Shown: positions 16,331 through 25,274 of the stretch, piece by piece
Layout of the letters: each line of letters starts with the position of its first letter
Position numbering within the stretch: the first letter of the stretch is position 1
DNA from: Bermanella sp049115935
GTDB lineage: Bacteria > Pseudomonadota > Gammaproteobacteria > Pseudomonadales > Oceanobacteraceae
Assembly: GCA_049115935.1 (NCBI GenBank)
Contig: JAGDZK010000053.1
Coordinates: forward strand, 1-64,000
Direction of reading: 5' to 3'
DNA length: 64,000 nt
Notes under the pieces: model-generated
What the model saw: only the letters and a program-made list of their open reading frames with translations
What the model was told of the DNA's origin: nothing
Databases searched by the model: none
Translations under genes and position numbers: made by a program

Positions 16331-18445
16331 ATGTCTCAACGATACTCTCCTTTGGCTGCCGCCATATCTCTTGCGCTTGCGTCCAATGCAGCATTCAGTG
16401 CACCAGACAACAGCAATGCAGAGCTGGATAACGTAGTGGTCACAGGCCAATATTCAGTAAATAAAATGATCGACACCGCGACAGGCTTAGGCTTAACCAT
16501 CAAAGAAACGCCTCAATCCGTCAGTGTTATGACCGAACAGCGCATTCAAGACCAAGCGCTAGATACCGTGGTCGATACGATTAAAAACACAATTGGTGTA
16601 TCCCATTCATCATGGGATAACGTTCGTAACGCCCTACAAGCTCGTGGCTTTAAAATTGAGAACTATCAAATTGACGGTGTTCCTATGGCATGGAGTATCT
16701 TGGGAGACTCGGGTGAAACCATTGCCGATGTGTCTATCTACGAACGAGTTGAGTTTGTACGCGGTTCTACCGGTTTGCTAACCGGAACTGGTGACCCATC
16801 CGGCTCCATTAACCTTGTGCGTAAAAAAGCGGACAGCGTCGATTTTAATGGCAATGTCAGTGCCTCCGTGGGCAGTTGGAATCACAAAGAAATCAGCACT
16901 GACATGGCAGCCGGCTTAAGTGAAGACGGCTCATTACGTGGCCGCGTGGTTGCAAAAGCCGTTAATGGCGATTCTTACACCGATTTATTTGAACAAAATA
17001 CACAAGTGTTTTATGGCGTCATCGAAAAAGATCTAAGCCCTAGTACCCTTGTGCGCATGGGTGTGAGCTACCAACACGACGACCCTACTGCTCCTGTTTG
17101 GGGTGGTTTACAAGGGCAGTTCAATAACGGCAACGCAACCAATTTTAGCCGCTCAACCACAACAGCCGCAGATTGGACCAAGTGGGAAACCACAAGCGCA
17201 AACTTCTTTACCAACTTTGAGCACATTCTAAATAACGGATGGGAAATTGCGGTTAACTATAACCACATGCGCTACGAGCAAAGCAGCAAGCTGCTCTACA
17301 TGTACGATGCAGGCAATACATTTGATCAAGCCACAGGCGATGGCCTAACATCTTGGCCATACAAGAGTGATGGCGAGTCGATACAGCACAGCATTGATGC
17401 ACAGTTGCGTGGACAAACTAGTTTTTTCAATACAGATGCCGATATCGTGCTCGGAGCGCTGTACAGCGAACAAGAATCCACTGCTTACAGCTACGCAGCT
17501 CTAACCAACGCATTTTTGCCAGTCACAAACTTCTATGATTGGGACGGCAACTTCCCACAACCACAATGGTCAAGTGATGGCAGCTTAGATAAAGATATCG
17601 AAGTAACAAACAAAGGGATTTATGGAGCAACCCGTTTACATTTAACAGACGATTTGAAAGTTATATTAGGTGGCCGCGTAACCAGCTGGAACCGTAAAGG
17701 TGATTCGTACAGCGACACAGGCGACTACGGTAATGACGATGTATTTGTGCCTTACACAGGCGTACTTTACGACCTAAACGACAACCATCGTGTGTATTTA
17801 AGCTATGCCGAAATCTTTAACCCGCAAAACAAACAAGACACTAACGATAAGTTGCTGGACCCATTAACCGGCCAAACCTATGAAGCAGGTATTAAAAGCA
17901 GCTACTTAAATGGCATGCTGCAAACCGCTGTGTCTGTATTTAATATTGAACAAAACAACCTAGCGATCGAAGTAGGCAAACACCCGGACGATGCTACACG
18001 CGCAGTATATGAAGCTAGCGAAAGCGTCACCAGTAAAGGTTATGAACTAGAGGTTATTGGTCAACCGGTTAATGGCTTAAACATTAACGCAGGTTACTCC
18101 CAGTTCAAGATCAGCGCTGACGACGGCGTCACTCTTGACGTGAACAGCAGCCACCCTCGTAAGCAAGCTAACCTATTTACTACCTACAACTTTGTAAATC
18201 ACCTGCCTAATCTTACCTTGGGTGGTGGTGTAAACTGGCAAGATGAGACCTCTGAAGGCAGCATCGTGCAAGACGCTTACACCCTAGTAAATCTAATGGG
18301 CCGCTATGAAGTCAGTAATGACGTGCAACTACAATTAAACGTTAACAACTTATTAGACGAAAAGTACTACAACTACATTAACGCAAGCCAAGTACGCTAC
18401 GGCGCACCAGCTAACTGGAAGCTTAGCCTGAAATACAGCTTATAA
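16331..18445 (+). CDS. TonB-dependent siderophore receptor
   Basis: An outer-membrane receptor of 704 residues in the FhuE/FpvA-like group (TIGR01783). It has a signal peptide (YSPLAAAISLALASNAAFSA), a TonB-box-like DNVVVTG near residue 34, a plug domain from about 55 (KETPQSVSVMTEQRIQDQ) to 160 with YERVEFVRGSTGLLTGTGDPSGSINLVRK in two parts, and a 22-strand barrel ending in NVNNLLDEKYYNY and LSLKYSL. There is no N-terminal signalling domain, so it is a plain transporter and not a sigma-regulating one. The ligand is not predictable. Fur control is suggested by the upstream site. Confidence 0.94.
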   Translation: MSQRYSPLAAAISLALASNAAFSAPDNSNAELDNVVVTGQYSVNKMIDTATGLGLTIKETPQSVSVMTEQRIQDQALDTVVDTIKNTIGVSHSSWDNVRNALQARGFKIENYQIDGVPMAWSILGDSGETIADVSIYERVEFVRGSTGLLTGTGDPSGSINLVRKKADSVDFNGNVSASVGSWNHKEISTDMAAGLSEDGSLRGRVVAKAVNGDSYTDLFEQNTQVFYGVIEKDLSPSTLVRMGVSYQHDDPTAPVWGGLQGQFNNGNATNFSRSTTTAADWTKWETTSANFFTNFEHILNNGWEIAVNYNHMRYEQSSKLLYMYDAGNTFDQATGDGLTSWPYKSDGESIQHSIDAQLRGQTSFFNTDADIVLGALYSEQESTAYSYAALTNAFLPVTNFYDWDGNFPQPQWSSDGSLDKDIEVTNKGIYGATRLHLTDDLKVILGGRVTSWNRKGDSYSDTGDYGNDDVFVPYTGVLYDLNDNHRVYLSYAEIFNPQNKQDTNDKLLDPLTGQTYEAGIKSSYLNGMLQTAVSVFNIEQNNLAIEVGKHPDDATRAVYEASESVTSKGYELEVIGQPVNGLNINAGYSQFKISADDGVTLDVNSSHPRKQANLFTTYNFVNHLPNLTLGGGVNWQDETSEGSIVQDAYTLVNLMGRYEVSNDVQLQLNVNNLLDEKYYNYINASQVRYGAPANWKLSLKYSL

Positions 18446-18470
18446 ACAGTTAATAGCGTCAGCCGCTTAA

Positions 18471-18500
18471 GCCCGATCAAGTTATTTGGTCGGGCTTTTT
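18471..18500 (+). terminator. Terminator of the siderophore receptor gene
   Basis: GCCCGATC (18471-18478) pairs with GGTCGGGC (18488-18495), including one T-G wobble, across a 9-base loop and is followed by TTTTTT. It is 25 bases after the receptor stop. Confidence 0.87.
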
Positions 18501-18566
18501 TCTATCTAGCCAAAACAGGCCCTGCTATAATCGACCACTCACCAAACTTGCCAAGTAGCCCTTACT

Positions 18567-18872
18567 ATGAAAATGTCTAAAACCATTAAAAAGCTCAATG
18601 ACAGAATGGAATTAGCCATTAAAAAAATAGCCACACAAGCCAGTGAAGATTTTGCGGGCTTTGATTCACTAGAACACACCGTTCAGTTTGATTTGTTCCC
18701 CGGTAGTCTGTTAGTCAGTTGTTATTTCAAAAGCCACGATGACCTTGATAAAGCCATGTCATCAGAAAAAACTTATCAAAAAAAATTACATAACTTGCTG
18801 ATGAAACAAGGCATCTTATTAAAAGAGCCTAAACAAAACTTAAAGTTTTACGTAAAAAAAGCGGATGCTTAA
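18567..18872 (+). CDS. Small conserved hypothetical protein
   Basis: A 101-residue basic soluble protein, MKMSKTIKKLNDRMELAIK at the start, with a central EHTVQFDLFPGSLLVSCYF segment. It resembles a small gammaproteobacterial family that is sometimes labelled Fis-family regulator in databases, but I see no helix-turn-helix of the Fis type, so that label should not be trusted. It follows a terminator, so it has its own promoter. The next gene starts 21 bases later on the same strand. Function unknown. Confidence 0.7.
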   Translation: MKMSKTIKKLNDRMELAIKKIATQASEDFAGFDSLEHTVQFDLFPGSLLVSCYFKSHDDLDKAMSSEKTYQKKLHNLLMKQGILLKEPKQNLKFYVKKADA

Positions 18873-18893
18873 ACCCATAAGTAAAATAGCGGT

Positions 18894-19283
18894 ATGAAGA
18901 AGATCCCAAGACACGCACAAGAGTATCGTGTATGGCCGCCCTTAACCGCGGCCTACGGTATATTCATTGGTTTAACTCTGTTTGATGTGCTGAGCGCATT
19001 TCATCAGGCTCTTTTATCGCAACCTGATAGTCATTATCTGATTGGTTATTTGTTTCCGGTGTTGATGGGATTAGGGCTGGCCTTACCGCTTCACGGTAAA
19101 TATTGGCTAGGCTTTGCGTGGCTTGGGGTTATTTGTTATGGCTTTAGCTATGTGTTTCATTTTTTCTTTTTAGATAACTTCTCAACCCCCTCGTTTATTG
19201 TCATCACTTGCTTAGCCATACTGTTCACGGTGCAAGCTTTTGTTTTATTATTAAAACGTATCTTTTTCTACAACGTCATTTAA
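18894..19283 (+). CDS. Small integral membrane protein of unknown function
   Basis: A 129-residue protein with about four hydrophobic helices: VWPPLTAAYGIFIGLTLFDV, YLIGYLFPVLMGLGLALPL, YWLGFAWLGVICYGFSYVF and SFIVITCLAILFTVQAFVLL. There is no motif I recognise. It lies 21 bases after the small gene at 18567 and may be co-transcribed with it. Codon use is ordinary. The start ATG has no strong ribosome site, so translation may be coupled. Confidence 0.65.
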   Translation: MKKIPRHAQEYRVWPPLTAAYGIFIGLTLFDVLSAFHQALLSQPDSHYLIGYLFPVLMGLGLALPLHGKYWLGFAWLGVICYGFSYVFHFFFLDNFSTPSFIVITCLAILFTVQAFVLLLKRIFFYNVI

Positions 19284-19421
19284 ATCTACCTAAGAGCACA
19301 ATAAAAATAAGCCTATTGTAAAAATTAGAAATGCATGGATATAAGCCTGACTTTTTGCTGGCGAGAAGGCGATGAAATCTTTATCCTTGTACAAATTTTT
19401 CTTAGTCGCAAGGAGTTCAAT

Positions 19422-20366
19422 ATGCCAGATATTGTGGTCATGTTTTTTGTACTTGGGTTGGTTGCAGGCTTGTTAAAGTCTGACCTTGAAATACCCAAAG
19501 CCGCCTACGATACCCTTAGCTTACTGCTCATGTTAACCATCGGCCTAAAAGGGGGCATGGCACTTTACGGATCACTAGAATGGTCCCTTGTATTTGAACT
19601 CGTTGCCATTGCATCACTGGGTGCATTTATCCCTTTAATCGTGATTCCTGTTTTATTAAAGATCGCAAAAGCGGATCGGGCCAATACCGCAAGTCTTGCG
19701 GCTCATTATGGCTCTGTAAGTGCCGGTACTTTCGCCGTTGCACTTGCTTATGCGGATACTATGAATTTACCCATCGAGCCACAGGTAACGCTTTATCTTG
19801 TGATGTTGGAACTGCCCGCTATTTTAGTAGCTCTGGCGTTTTATCGTCGAGGCAATCACCATGACGACACGCCATCCCACCAACAAAGCGAACTGTGGCG
19901 TGAAACTTTCACCAACCGCGGCGTTGTACTATTAGCTGGCGGTGTGATTATTGGTTTTATGTATGGACCCATTGAAGGTGCCGCCGTCACAGAGTTATTC
20001 ACCAATGCATTTAAAGCCGTATTAGCCTTGTTCTTATTAGAGATGGGTTTAACCGCCGCCGAAACCTTAACGCCCATACCATGGAAAAAATGGCGTTTAC
20101 TGGCCTTTGCATTGATCGCACCGTTCTTTTTATCCTTTATTGGGTTGGGTGCCGGCATCGCATTAGGTTTATCAACAGGCTCTGTTGTTATACTCGCAAC
20201 ACTTACCGCCAGTGCTTCATACATTGCCGCCCCTGCTGCCATTAAAACCGCAATCCCCAAAGCCGATATTGGCTTAGCCATGTTAATGTCACTGGGCATT
20301 ACCTTCCCATTTAACGCCATTGTGGGTATTCCACTTTATCATCACATGGTCAGCTATTTTTCATAA
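19422..20366 (+). CDS. SbtA-type sodium-dependent bicarbonate permease
   Basis: A permease of 314 residues in the DUF897/SbtA family; the cyanobacterial member imports bicarbonate with sodium. About ten membrane helices are visible in two halves, with SLLLMLTIGLKGGMALYGS and AHYGSVSAGTFAVALAYAD in the first half and LFLLEMGLTAAETL and LTASASYIAAPAAIKTAIPKAD in the second, all family signatures. The frame is open upstream to 19335, but the ATG at 19422 has AGGAG six bases before it and gives the usual start MPDIVVMFFVLGLVAG. No sbtB-like PII gene is next to it. It is followed by a terminator. Bicarbonate as substrate is inferred by family. Confidence 0.87.
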   Translation: MPDIVVMFFVLGLVAGLLKSDLEIPKAAYDTLSLLLMLTIGLKGGMALYGSLEWSLVFELVAIASLGAFIPLIVIPVLLKIAKADRANTASLAAHYGSVSAGTFAVALAYADTMNLPIEPQVTLYLVMLELPAILVALAFYRRGNHHDDTPSHQQSELWRETFTNRGVVLLAGGVIIGFMYGPIEGAAVTELFTNAFKAVLALFLLEMGLTAAETLTPIPWKKWRLLAFALIAPFFLSFIGLGAGIALGLSTGSVVILATLTASASYIAAPAAIKTAIPKADIGLAMLMSLGITFPFNAIVGIPLYHHMVSYFS

Positions 20367-20397
20367 ACTCAATTGCTTAATTTCATACAGCCTAACA

Positions 20398-20428
20398 GCC
20401 CAACCTTGATAACAAGATTGGGCTTTTT
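20398..20428 (+). terminator. Terminator of the SbtA-type gene
   Basis: GCCCAACCTTG (20398-20408) and CAAGATTGGGC (20413-20423) pair around ATAA with one C-A mismatch, followed by T5. It lies 32 bases after the stop. Confidence 0.87.
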
Positions 20429-20599
20429 ATTTTCAGCCATTACGTTTAAATGTTACAGCAATCAAACGCATGACTAACAGATGATGATAGGACTTACGAT
20501 TAGCAACCATATCACAAACAAATTGCTATACTGTTATCCATTCAATCAATGTATTTTGTTTAAGCAAAACCGGCTTAAACACAAACACTAGAAGCGCCC

Positions 20600-21112
20600 A
20601 TGAATAGCCAAACAAAATTATTCGCACGTTACATCACCCAACTTCCCCCAGGTGAACTTACTTGGATTGGCGTGCGCCCTGCTCGGCGCGAACCCATGCA
20701 AAGCCTTGCTCAAACCAAAGCGATTGAGGAGTTGGGCTTAGAAGGTGACCACAGAATGACAAAAACACCGGGATCTGGTCGCCAAGTCACATTAATCAGT
20801 GAAGAATTCATTAATCAAATTAGCCATTTTTTAGGCGGCAAACCCGTGCCATCGGAACTATTGCGTCGCAACCTTGTGGTTAAAAATATCAACCTTAATG
20901 CGCTGCGTTATCAAAATTTTCAAATTGGCGACGCTATCTTTCAAGCAGGTGCGTTATGCCACCCCTGTACACGCATGGAACAAGCACTAGGCAAGGGCGC
21001 CATTGCCGCTATGATGGGCTACGGCGGTTTGTGCTGTAAAATTATCCGTGGTGGAGAGATAAAAGTAGGCGACAGTGTGGAATTAATCACCCCACAGCAA
21101 GCACTGTTTTAG
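20600..21112 (+). CDS. MOSC domain protein
   Basis: A 170-residue protein consisting of one MOSC domain, the sulfur-carrying fold found at the C-terminus of molybdenum-cofactor sulfurases and in YiiM/YuaD-type proteins. Visible are TWIGVRPARREPMQSL, EGDHRMTKTPGSGRQVTLIS (the GDxH and the R-Q-V stretch), LLRRNLVVKNINLNAL and the Cys-bearing GALCHPCTRMEQALGKG, where a conserved Cys carries sulfur or binds the cofactor. It is not fused to other domains. It precedes the small Cys-rich gene by 39 bases. Partner enzyme unknown. Confidence 0.88.
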   Translation: MNSQTKLFARYITQLPPGELTWIGVRPARREPMQSLAQTKAIEELGLEGDHRMTKTPGSGRQVTLISEEFINQISHFLGGKPVPSELLRRNLVVKNINLNALRYQNFQIGDAIFQAGALCHPCTRMEQALGKGAIAAMMGYGGLCCKIIRGGEIKVGDSVELITPQQALF

Positions 21113-21151
21113 TTTTAGAATCGATGATTTTTGAAAGGATAAAACCCAAAC

Positions 21152-21352
21152 ATGAGCGCCCTACCCGAGCACATCATCACCTGCCCTTACTGCAATGAAC
21201 CTAATGAAATTCTAATTGAGTTCAGCGAAGACGGTGAAACACAAGATTATATTGAAGACTGCCAAGTATGCTGTCAGCCAATTCATATTATTGTGGAAAT
21301 GGATGGCCGTGGCGAAATGATAATATTAGCTAAAGGGGAGGATGAGGTTTAA
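21152..21352 (+). CDS. CPXCG-motif cysteine-rich protein
   Basis: A 66-residue protein with two CxxC knuckles: CPYC (residues 11-14 region) and CQVCCQP near 37-42, the layout of the CPXCG-motif cysteine-rich family, which probably binds one zinc. AAGGAT precedes the ATG. The function of the family is not known. It follows the MOSC gene on the same strand and may share its transcript. No terminator was recognised after it, but a REP-like palindrome lies 60 bases downstream. Confidence 0.85.
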   Translation: MSALPEHIITCPYCNEPNEILIEFSEDGETQDYIEDCQVCCQPIHIIVEMDGRGEMIILAKGEDEV

Positions 21353-21411
21353 TTTTTCACGGCAGCCTCTTTTCTGCCACTCTTAACTTACACTCAATAC
21401 GGTAAACTACT

Positions 21412-21437
21412 ATTCACTCGCAGGTGCGAGTTCGTAC
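21412..21437. repeat. REP-like palindrome, copy 2
   Basis: ATTC, then ACTCGCA (21416-21422) / TGCGAGT (21425-21431) with a GG centre, then TCGTAC. The reverse complement of the whole 26-base unit matches the element at 35642-35667 at 25 of 26 positions by eye. It lies in the 206-base gap between two convergent genes. Confidence 0.7.
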
Positions 21438-21558
21438 AGTTGAATTGGCAAGAAGAATACTGCCCGCTATTCATGTAAGGAACTCGCTACGATTTATTAC
21501 TGTAACAAACAAACCAAAACCCATATTCAATGGGGTTTGATTATGCACACAAACTGAA

Positions 21559-22089
21559 TCATTCAACTCTATGACTTGACGCCCAGGCATCAATAAAGCC
21601 ATTTAATTCAGCCACCGTTTCAATCACATGCAAGGATTTATTCTGTGACAAGGTATCAAGCGTTTTTAAAAAATCATCATTCCAAAATTTAGGGCTAAGT
21701 CTTAACATCTTATAACTTTGCAGACTGCCTTTTACAATTGAAGCCCCCTTTGGCCAACCTTCAGGCTTTATGATTAACCCTTTGAGTAATCGCTTCGTCA
21801 CCAGCCAATAACTTGTTAGGTAAGGCAAGTTGATATAAATGAGCGTATCAGCTTCATCTAGCCGCTTATAGAATGAGGCCAATGGTCCAAAGCCATCTAT
21901 AATCCATTTTTCTGATACCAATATTTTTGCATGTTCACGATCAAATATTTCTCGCTCCACAAGCTCACCATTTGATTTATATACAATAGAATCTAGTGGA
22001 TATAAGTGAATATCAGTGGCTGTAGCCAAGCGTTTACTTAATGTGGACTTACCGCTACCAGGCTTACCAAATACGGCTATCTTTTTCAT
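21559..22089 (-). CDS. P-loop nucleotide kinase, FlaR/adenylate-kinase-like
   Basis: A 176-residue P-loop protein starting MKKIAVFGKPGSGKSTLSKRLA, with a perfect Walker A motif GKPGSGKS. The layout, with LYPLDSIVYK and KWIIDGFGPLASFYKRLDEADTLIYINLP, is that of the AAA-17/FlaR (DNA topology modulation-like) kinases, which are small nucleoside-monophosphate kinase relatives of unclear substrate. The gene stands alone on the minus strand, with AGGAG upstream of the ATG. The topology name is historical and should not be read as a function. Confidence 0.8.
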   Translation of the reverse strand: MKKIAVFGKPGSGKSTLSKRLATATDIHLYPLDSIVYKSNGELVEREIFDREHAKILVSEKWIIDGFGPLASFYKRLDEADTLIYINLPYLTSYWLVTKRLLKGLIIKPEGWPKGASIVKGSLQSYKMLRLSPKFWNDDFLKTLDTLSQNKSLHVIETVAELNGFIDAWASSHRVE

Positions 22090-22130
22090 GTAGTCTCCTG
22101 TAGTTAAATAATCCCTAGAGACAGAAATAA

Positions 22131-22155
22131 CAAACCCGCCTCTTGGGCGGGTTTG
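22131..22155. terminator. Strong hairpin, probable terminator
   Basis: CAAACCCGCC (22131-22140) and GGCGGGTTTG (22146-22155) form a 10-base-pair GC-rich stem with a 5-base loop. On the minus strand it is followed by TTATTTCT. It lies 170 bases after the DUF2569 gene and just before the P-loop kinase, so it probably stops transcription entering that gene. Confidence 0.65.
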
Positions 22156-22328
22156 ATAAAATTATTGTACATCAAAGCCCACCATTCCTATGGAATGATG
22201 GTAATTCGTGCACGTAATTTAATTTGATTTACTTTCATTATCTTATTGTAAGAAATCTATTACAGAATCAGTATTAATAAAATTAAACCTTATTACCTAA
22301 TATTGCAAATTAATGTTCAGTCATAAAG

Positions 22329-22847
22329 TCAATCAACATCCACCTTAGAAGCAAAGGCTTTATCTGGCTTATTTTCAACAAAGGTTAGCTTAACCCTCTT
22401 TGAAAGCAGCATATAAGGCACCCAAATCATTCCCCCAACTAAAACGCGAAAGAATTCTTTTTTCGTTTCTGAATCAAACATTGGCACATCAGGCAATGCC
22501 ATTGTCACAAGCCATGCATCAAAAGGGATAAATACTAAAGATACCGCGAAAATTGCTATATAAAGCTTCGGGAAAAGATAATTTTTAGTGAAAAATAAAT
22601 ATATAAGATATATAGAAGCTAAAACCATTATGGCATTGTAAGCCATTTCGCCCATTAGCAAGCTAGATAACATCGGGTTATACGATACAGAATCTACCGA
22701 GGTGATTGCCTCCCACGTGCCATCCTCGAACACAGGCTGATACAAAGGCACATATGTGATCAACAAACTAATGGGGGCTAATATTACGCCAAGACCAACT
22801 AAGATCAACCAACCACCTAGCCCTTTCAACTCGTTTTCATCTTTCAT
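22329..22847 (-). CDS. DUF2569 membrane protein
   Basis: A 172-residue protein with four membrane helices and the family opening LKGLGGWLILVGLGVILAPI, which identifies DUF2569. The remaining helices are about 65-90, 95-120 and 135-155. The family function is not known. The start is set at 22847 because AAGG lies 6 bases upstream; a longer frame to 22880 has no ribosome site. The gene before it on the same strand is a secreted unknown protein whose stop is 53 bases upstream. Downstream 173 bases hold only AT-rich sequence and a hairpin. Confidence 0.85.
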   Translation of the reverse strand: MKDENELKGLGGWLILVGLGVILAPISLLITYVPLYQPVFEDGTWEAITSVDSVSYNPMLSSLLMGEMAYNAIMVLASIYLIYLFFTKNYLFPKLYIAIFAVSLVFIPFDAWLVTMALPDVPMFDSETKKEFFRVLVGGMIWVPYMLLSKRVKLTFVENKPDKAFASKVDVD

Positions 22848-22900
22848 TTTAAGCCTTAAAATATTTATTATTTGTTTCATTTAAAGTGAAATTTAAATAA

Positions 22901-23398
22901 TTAGTCAAACTTTGTAACAATACCCAATACAACGCGTACACTAGATCGATTACCCAAACCAAATTCCATCTGTTTTAAAAGAGATTCTAACTGTCGTTTG
23001 CTAGCAGCATTATTAATGCCTTTAATTTTAATATTTTCAATGCGGCCATTTTTATTAAGATTAAACGTAAATTGTGTTTTGGTGGTTGATTTTTCGCCGC
23101 TCTCAGATTTAACAGCGTAATTAAGCTTGGAGTAAAATTCGGCTGATTGACCATTCCAACAAGGGTAAAAACTGGCGTGCTTTCTGGGTGCGCGGTTTGA
23201 GCAGTTACTTAATCGACCGTTACTTGATCCAACATCAAAGCTGGCAATTATTTCAGTGCGATGTTTAACATGAACTCGTGTGAATTCACCAGTGTTTGAG
23301 AGAATACTGTCCATATCATCACCGGCCATGGCTTTTAGCTCAGCATGTGAATTGAAAACACATACAGACAAAATAAGTAAAAATAGATAGGGTTTCAT
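22901..23398 (-). CDS. Secreted protein of unknown function with TonB-like C-terminal pattern
   Basis: A 165-residue protein with a clear signal peptide (MKPYLFLLILSVCVFNSHA). Two Cys pairs occur in the middle (LSNCSNRAP and FYPCWNG). The end FTFNLNKNGRIENIKIKGI followed by ASKRQLESLLKQMEF has the beta-alpha pattern of TonB-type C-terminal domains (residue after residue of small basic strands), but the match is weak. ATG 23398 has AAGGA 8 bases upstream, better than the longer frame to 23431. It precedes the DUF2569 gene. I do not recognise the family. Confidence 0.65.
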   Translation of the reverse strand: MKPYLFLLILSVCVFNSHAELKAMAGDDMDSILSNTGEFTRVHVKHRTEIIASFDVGSSNGRLSNCSNRAPRKHASFYPCWNGQSAEFYSKLNYAVKSESGEKSTTKTQFTFNLNKNGRIENIKIKGINNAASKRQLESLLKQMEFGLGNRSSVRVVLGIVTKFD

Positions 23399-23523
23399 TT
23401 TACGTTCCTTATAAAAATGAGCACGAATCATAACACCTTAAAATTCAGTTACCTATACCCGTATATTTATAAATTAGAATTTTTATTTAACATTAAGGAG
23501 GGGGAGGATAGCGCCGATTATGG

Positions 23524-24435
23524 TTAAAAATATTGATGATATAAGTGGGCCGCCACTTCTACCACCGTGCCATGACGTTGGGCTAAACGCCCATGATCTT
23601 TATCGTAGCCACCACCAATTACCGTAGCCACAGGAATATACCGCGACAAACATTCGCGAAGCACTCGCTCATCTCGAGCAGCCACACCATCCCAAGTAAT
23701 ATCTAAATGCCCAAGTTCATCGTGTTGCCAAACATCCACACCCGCATCGTATAGCACTAGGTCAGGTTGTTGTTCGTCTAATAATTTTGATAGGGTTGTA
23801 CTAACAATATTTAGATAATCATCATCTTGTAAAAATTTATCTAAGCCGATATCAAGATCACTTGCATGCTTACGAAATGGGAAGTTTTTTTCGCAATGAA
23901 TTGAACAAGTAAAAACATGGGGCTGCTTAGATAAAATAGCCGCGGTACCGTCCCCTTGATGAACATCACAATCAAAAATTAATATGCGCTTAGCTTCGCT
24001 GGACTCAATGAGTGTATTAGCGGTATAGGCTAAATCATTCACCATGCAAAAGCCTGAGCCAAAATCATAATGAGCATGGTGCGTTCCCCCTGCTAAATGA
24101 CAGGCCATACCATGTTTAAGCGCTAATCTAGCTGCGAGTAATGTGCCGTTGGGCGCCGTAAATGTACGATCTATTAAACCTTGGCTCCAAGGTAGACCAA
24201 TGCGTCGCCACTGCCTTGCTTCCATGGTGTTTTTACTTAACTGAGTTAAATATTCCGAACTATGTGCAATGGATAAATCTTGAATACTGGCTTGAGTAGG
24301 CTGATATAGATTATCGGCCTGAATCAGCCCCTTTGCATTGAGGTAGTCATATAAACGCCTAAACTTACTCATCACAAAGCGATGATCATCAGGAAAGTCA
24401 CAGGAGTAATTAGGATGATAAACCAGAGGCAACAT
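23524..24435 (-). CDS. Histone deacetylase-family hydrolase
   Basis: A 303-residue zinc amidohydrolase of the arginase-deacetylase superfamily. The active-site features are in order: the His pair in GGTHHAHYDFGSGFCMVND, the metal ligands in LIFDCDVHQGDGTA (Asp and His), the Asp in LVLYDAGVDVW and the Tyr in VIGGGYDKDH. Bacterial members remove acetyl groups from small amines or from acetyl-lysine; the short form with no loop insertions resembles class IV (HDAC11-like). It begins 2 bases after the periplasmic binding protein gene, so the two are one operon, which is an unusual pairing. Confidence 0.92.
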   Translation of the reverse strand: MLPLVYHPNYSCDFPDDHRFVMSKFRRLYDYLNAKGLIQADNLYQPTQASIQDLSIAHSSEYLTQLSKNTMEARQWRRIGLPWSQGLIDRTFTAPNGTLLAARLALKHGMACHLAGGTHHAHYDFGSGFCMVNDLAYTANTLIESSEAKRILIFDCDVHQGDGTAAILSKQPHVFTCSIHCEKNFPFRKHASDLDIGLDKFLQDDDYLNIVSTTLSKLLDEQQPDLVLYDAGVDVWQHDELGHLDITWDGVAARDERVLRECLSRYIPVATVIGGGYDKDHGRLAQRHGTVVEVAAHLYHQYF

Positions 24436-24437
24436 GA

Positions 24438-25187
24438 TTAATTGACAGATTGGCGCATGAACGATTTCATTTGTTGTTTATTTAAACCATCGTTGAATAC
24501 TTGTAGCATTTTCTGACCTTGCGGATCTTTTTTAAAGCAAAGGTATAAACTCTTTTTTTCGAGTAAGCGCGAATTAAATTCTATTTTATTTTTTAATTGG
24601 CCTAACTCAGGTTGGTGATTTAACCAATAATTTAATACGCTTTCATCAATTACAATGGCAGGAATACGTTTACCGCCTAATTTTTTTATATTTTCAACAT
24701 CACTACTGGCAACATCACCTTTGATTTCGCCGTTCGCAATTTTATCATCTAGCTCTTTGGTATTAATGTAATCTCTGACCACACCCACTTTTGTAAGCTT
24801 GGCGATGTCATCTAATGTTTGCCATTGAATCGGGGCTGATTTTAACTGAGCAAAACCTAGTGGGCTAAAACCAATGGGCTCAGAGAAGCTACAATCTTGT
24901 GTCAAAGACTCATCATAATATTCAGGTAAATAGCCCATGTATTTGCTGTTGTCTGCTAACCCTAGATTCACCGCACGGCTCCAAGGAAAAAAATCGACTT
25001 TTAAAGTATAACCCATAGCCGAAAAAATTTGGGTGGCCCGTTGAATAGTACGTCCTTGGTGAGGTAAGTCTGCACCGCTATAAGGAGGCCAATCAAGGCT
25101 TGTAAAATAAACGACCTTTTCTTGACCATAACTTATGGTTGAGGTTAATAAGCTCATTACAAAGAAGATGCGTATAAAGATTAGCAT
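24438..25187 (-). CDS. Periplasmic substrate-binding protein, family 3 (SBP_bac_3)
   Basis: A 249-residue periplasmic protein with a signal peptide (IFIRIFFVMSLLTSTISYG) and the SBP_bac_3 opening VVYFTSLDWPPYSGADLPHQGRT in two parts. The helix-rich LTKVGVVRDYINT and ESVLNYWLNHQPEL segments are consistent with the type II binding fold. No ABC permease or ATPase gene is nearby, so it is an orphan, as are many in this group with amino-acid or other small polar ligands. ATG 25187 is preferred to 25217 because GGTAGG stands 5 bases upstream. It is 2 bases before the HDAC-like gene. Confidence 0.82.
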   Translation of the reverse strand: MLIFIRIFFVMSLLTSTISYGQEKVVYFTSLDWPPYSGADLPHQGRTIQRATQIFSAMGYTLKVDFFPWSRAVNLGLADNSKYMGYLPEYYDESLTQDCSFSEPIGFSPLGFAQLKSAPIQWQTLDDIAKLTKVGVVRDYINTKELDDKIANGEIKGDVASSDVENIKKLGGKRIPAIVIDESVLNYWLNHQPELGQLKNKIEFNSRLLEKKSLYLCFKKDPQGQKMLQVFNDGLNKQQMKSFMRQSVN

Positions 25188-25274
25188 ACTGCCTACCAAT
25201 TTTAAGTCACTGTTCATACAGTATAGACGGATTAAAAAAGGGCCATGTTAGATGACCCTTAGTACACTATTGAA

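Noticed and set aside
19856..20320. 154-codon minus-strand frame inside the SbtA-type gene
   Set aside because: Antisense to a well-supported permease; its Ala/Pro/Lys-rich composition mirrors the transporter's helix codons.
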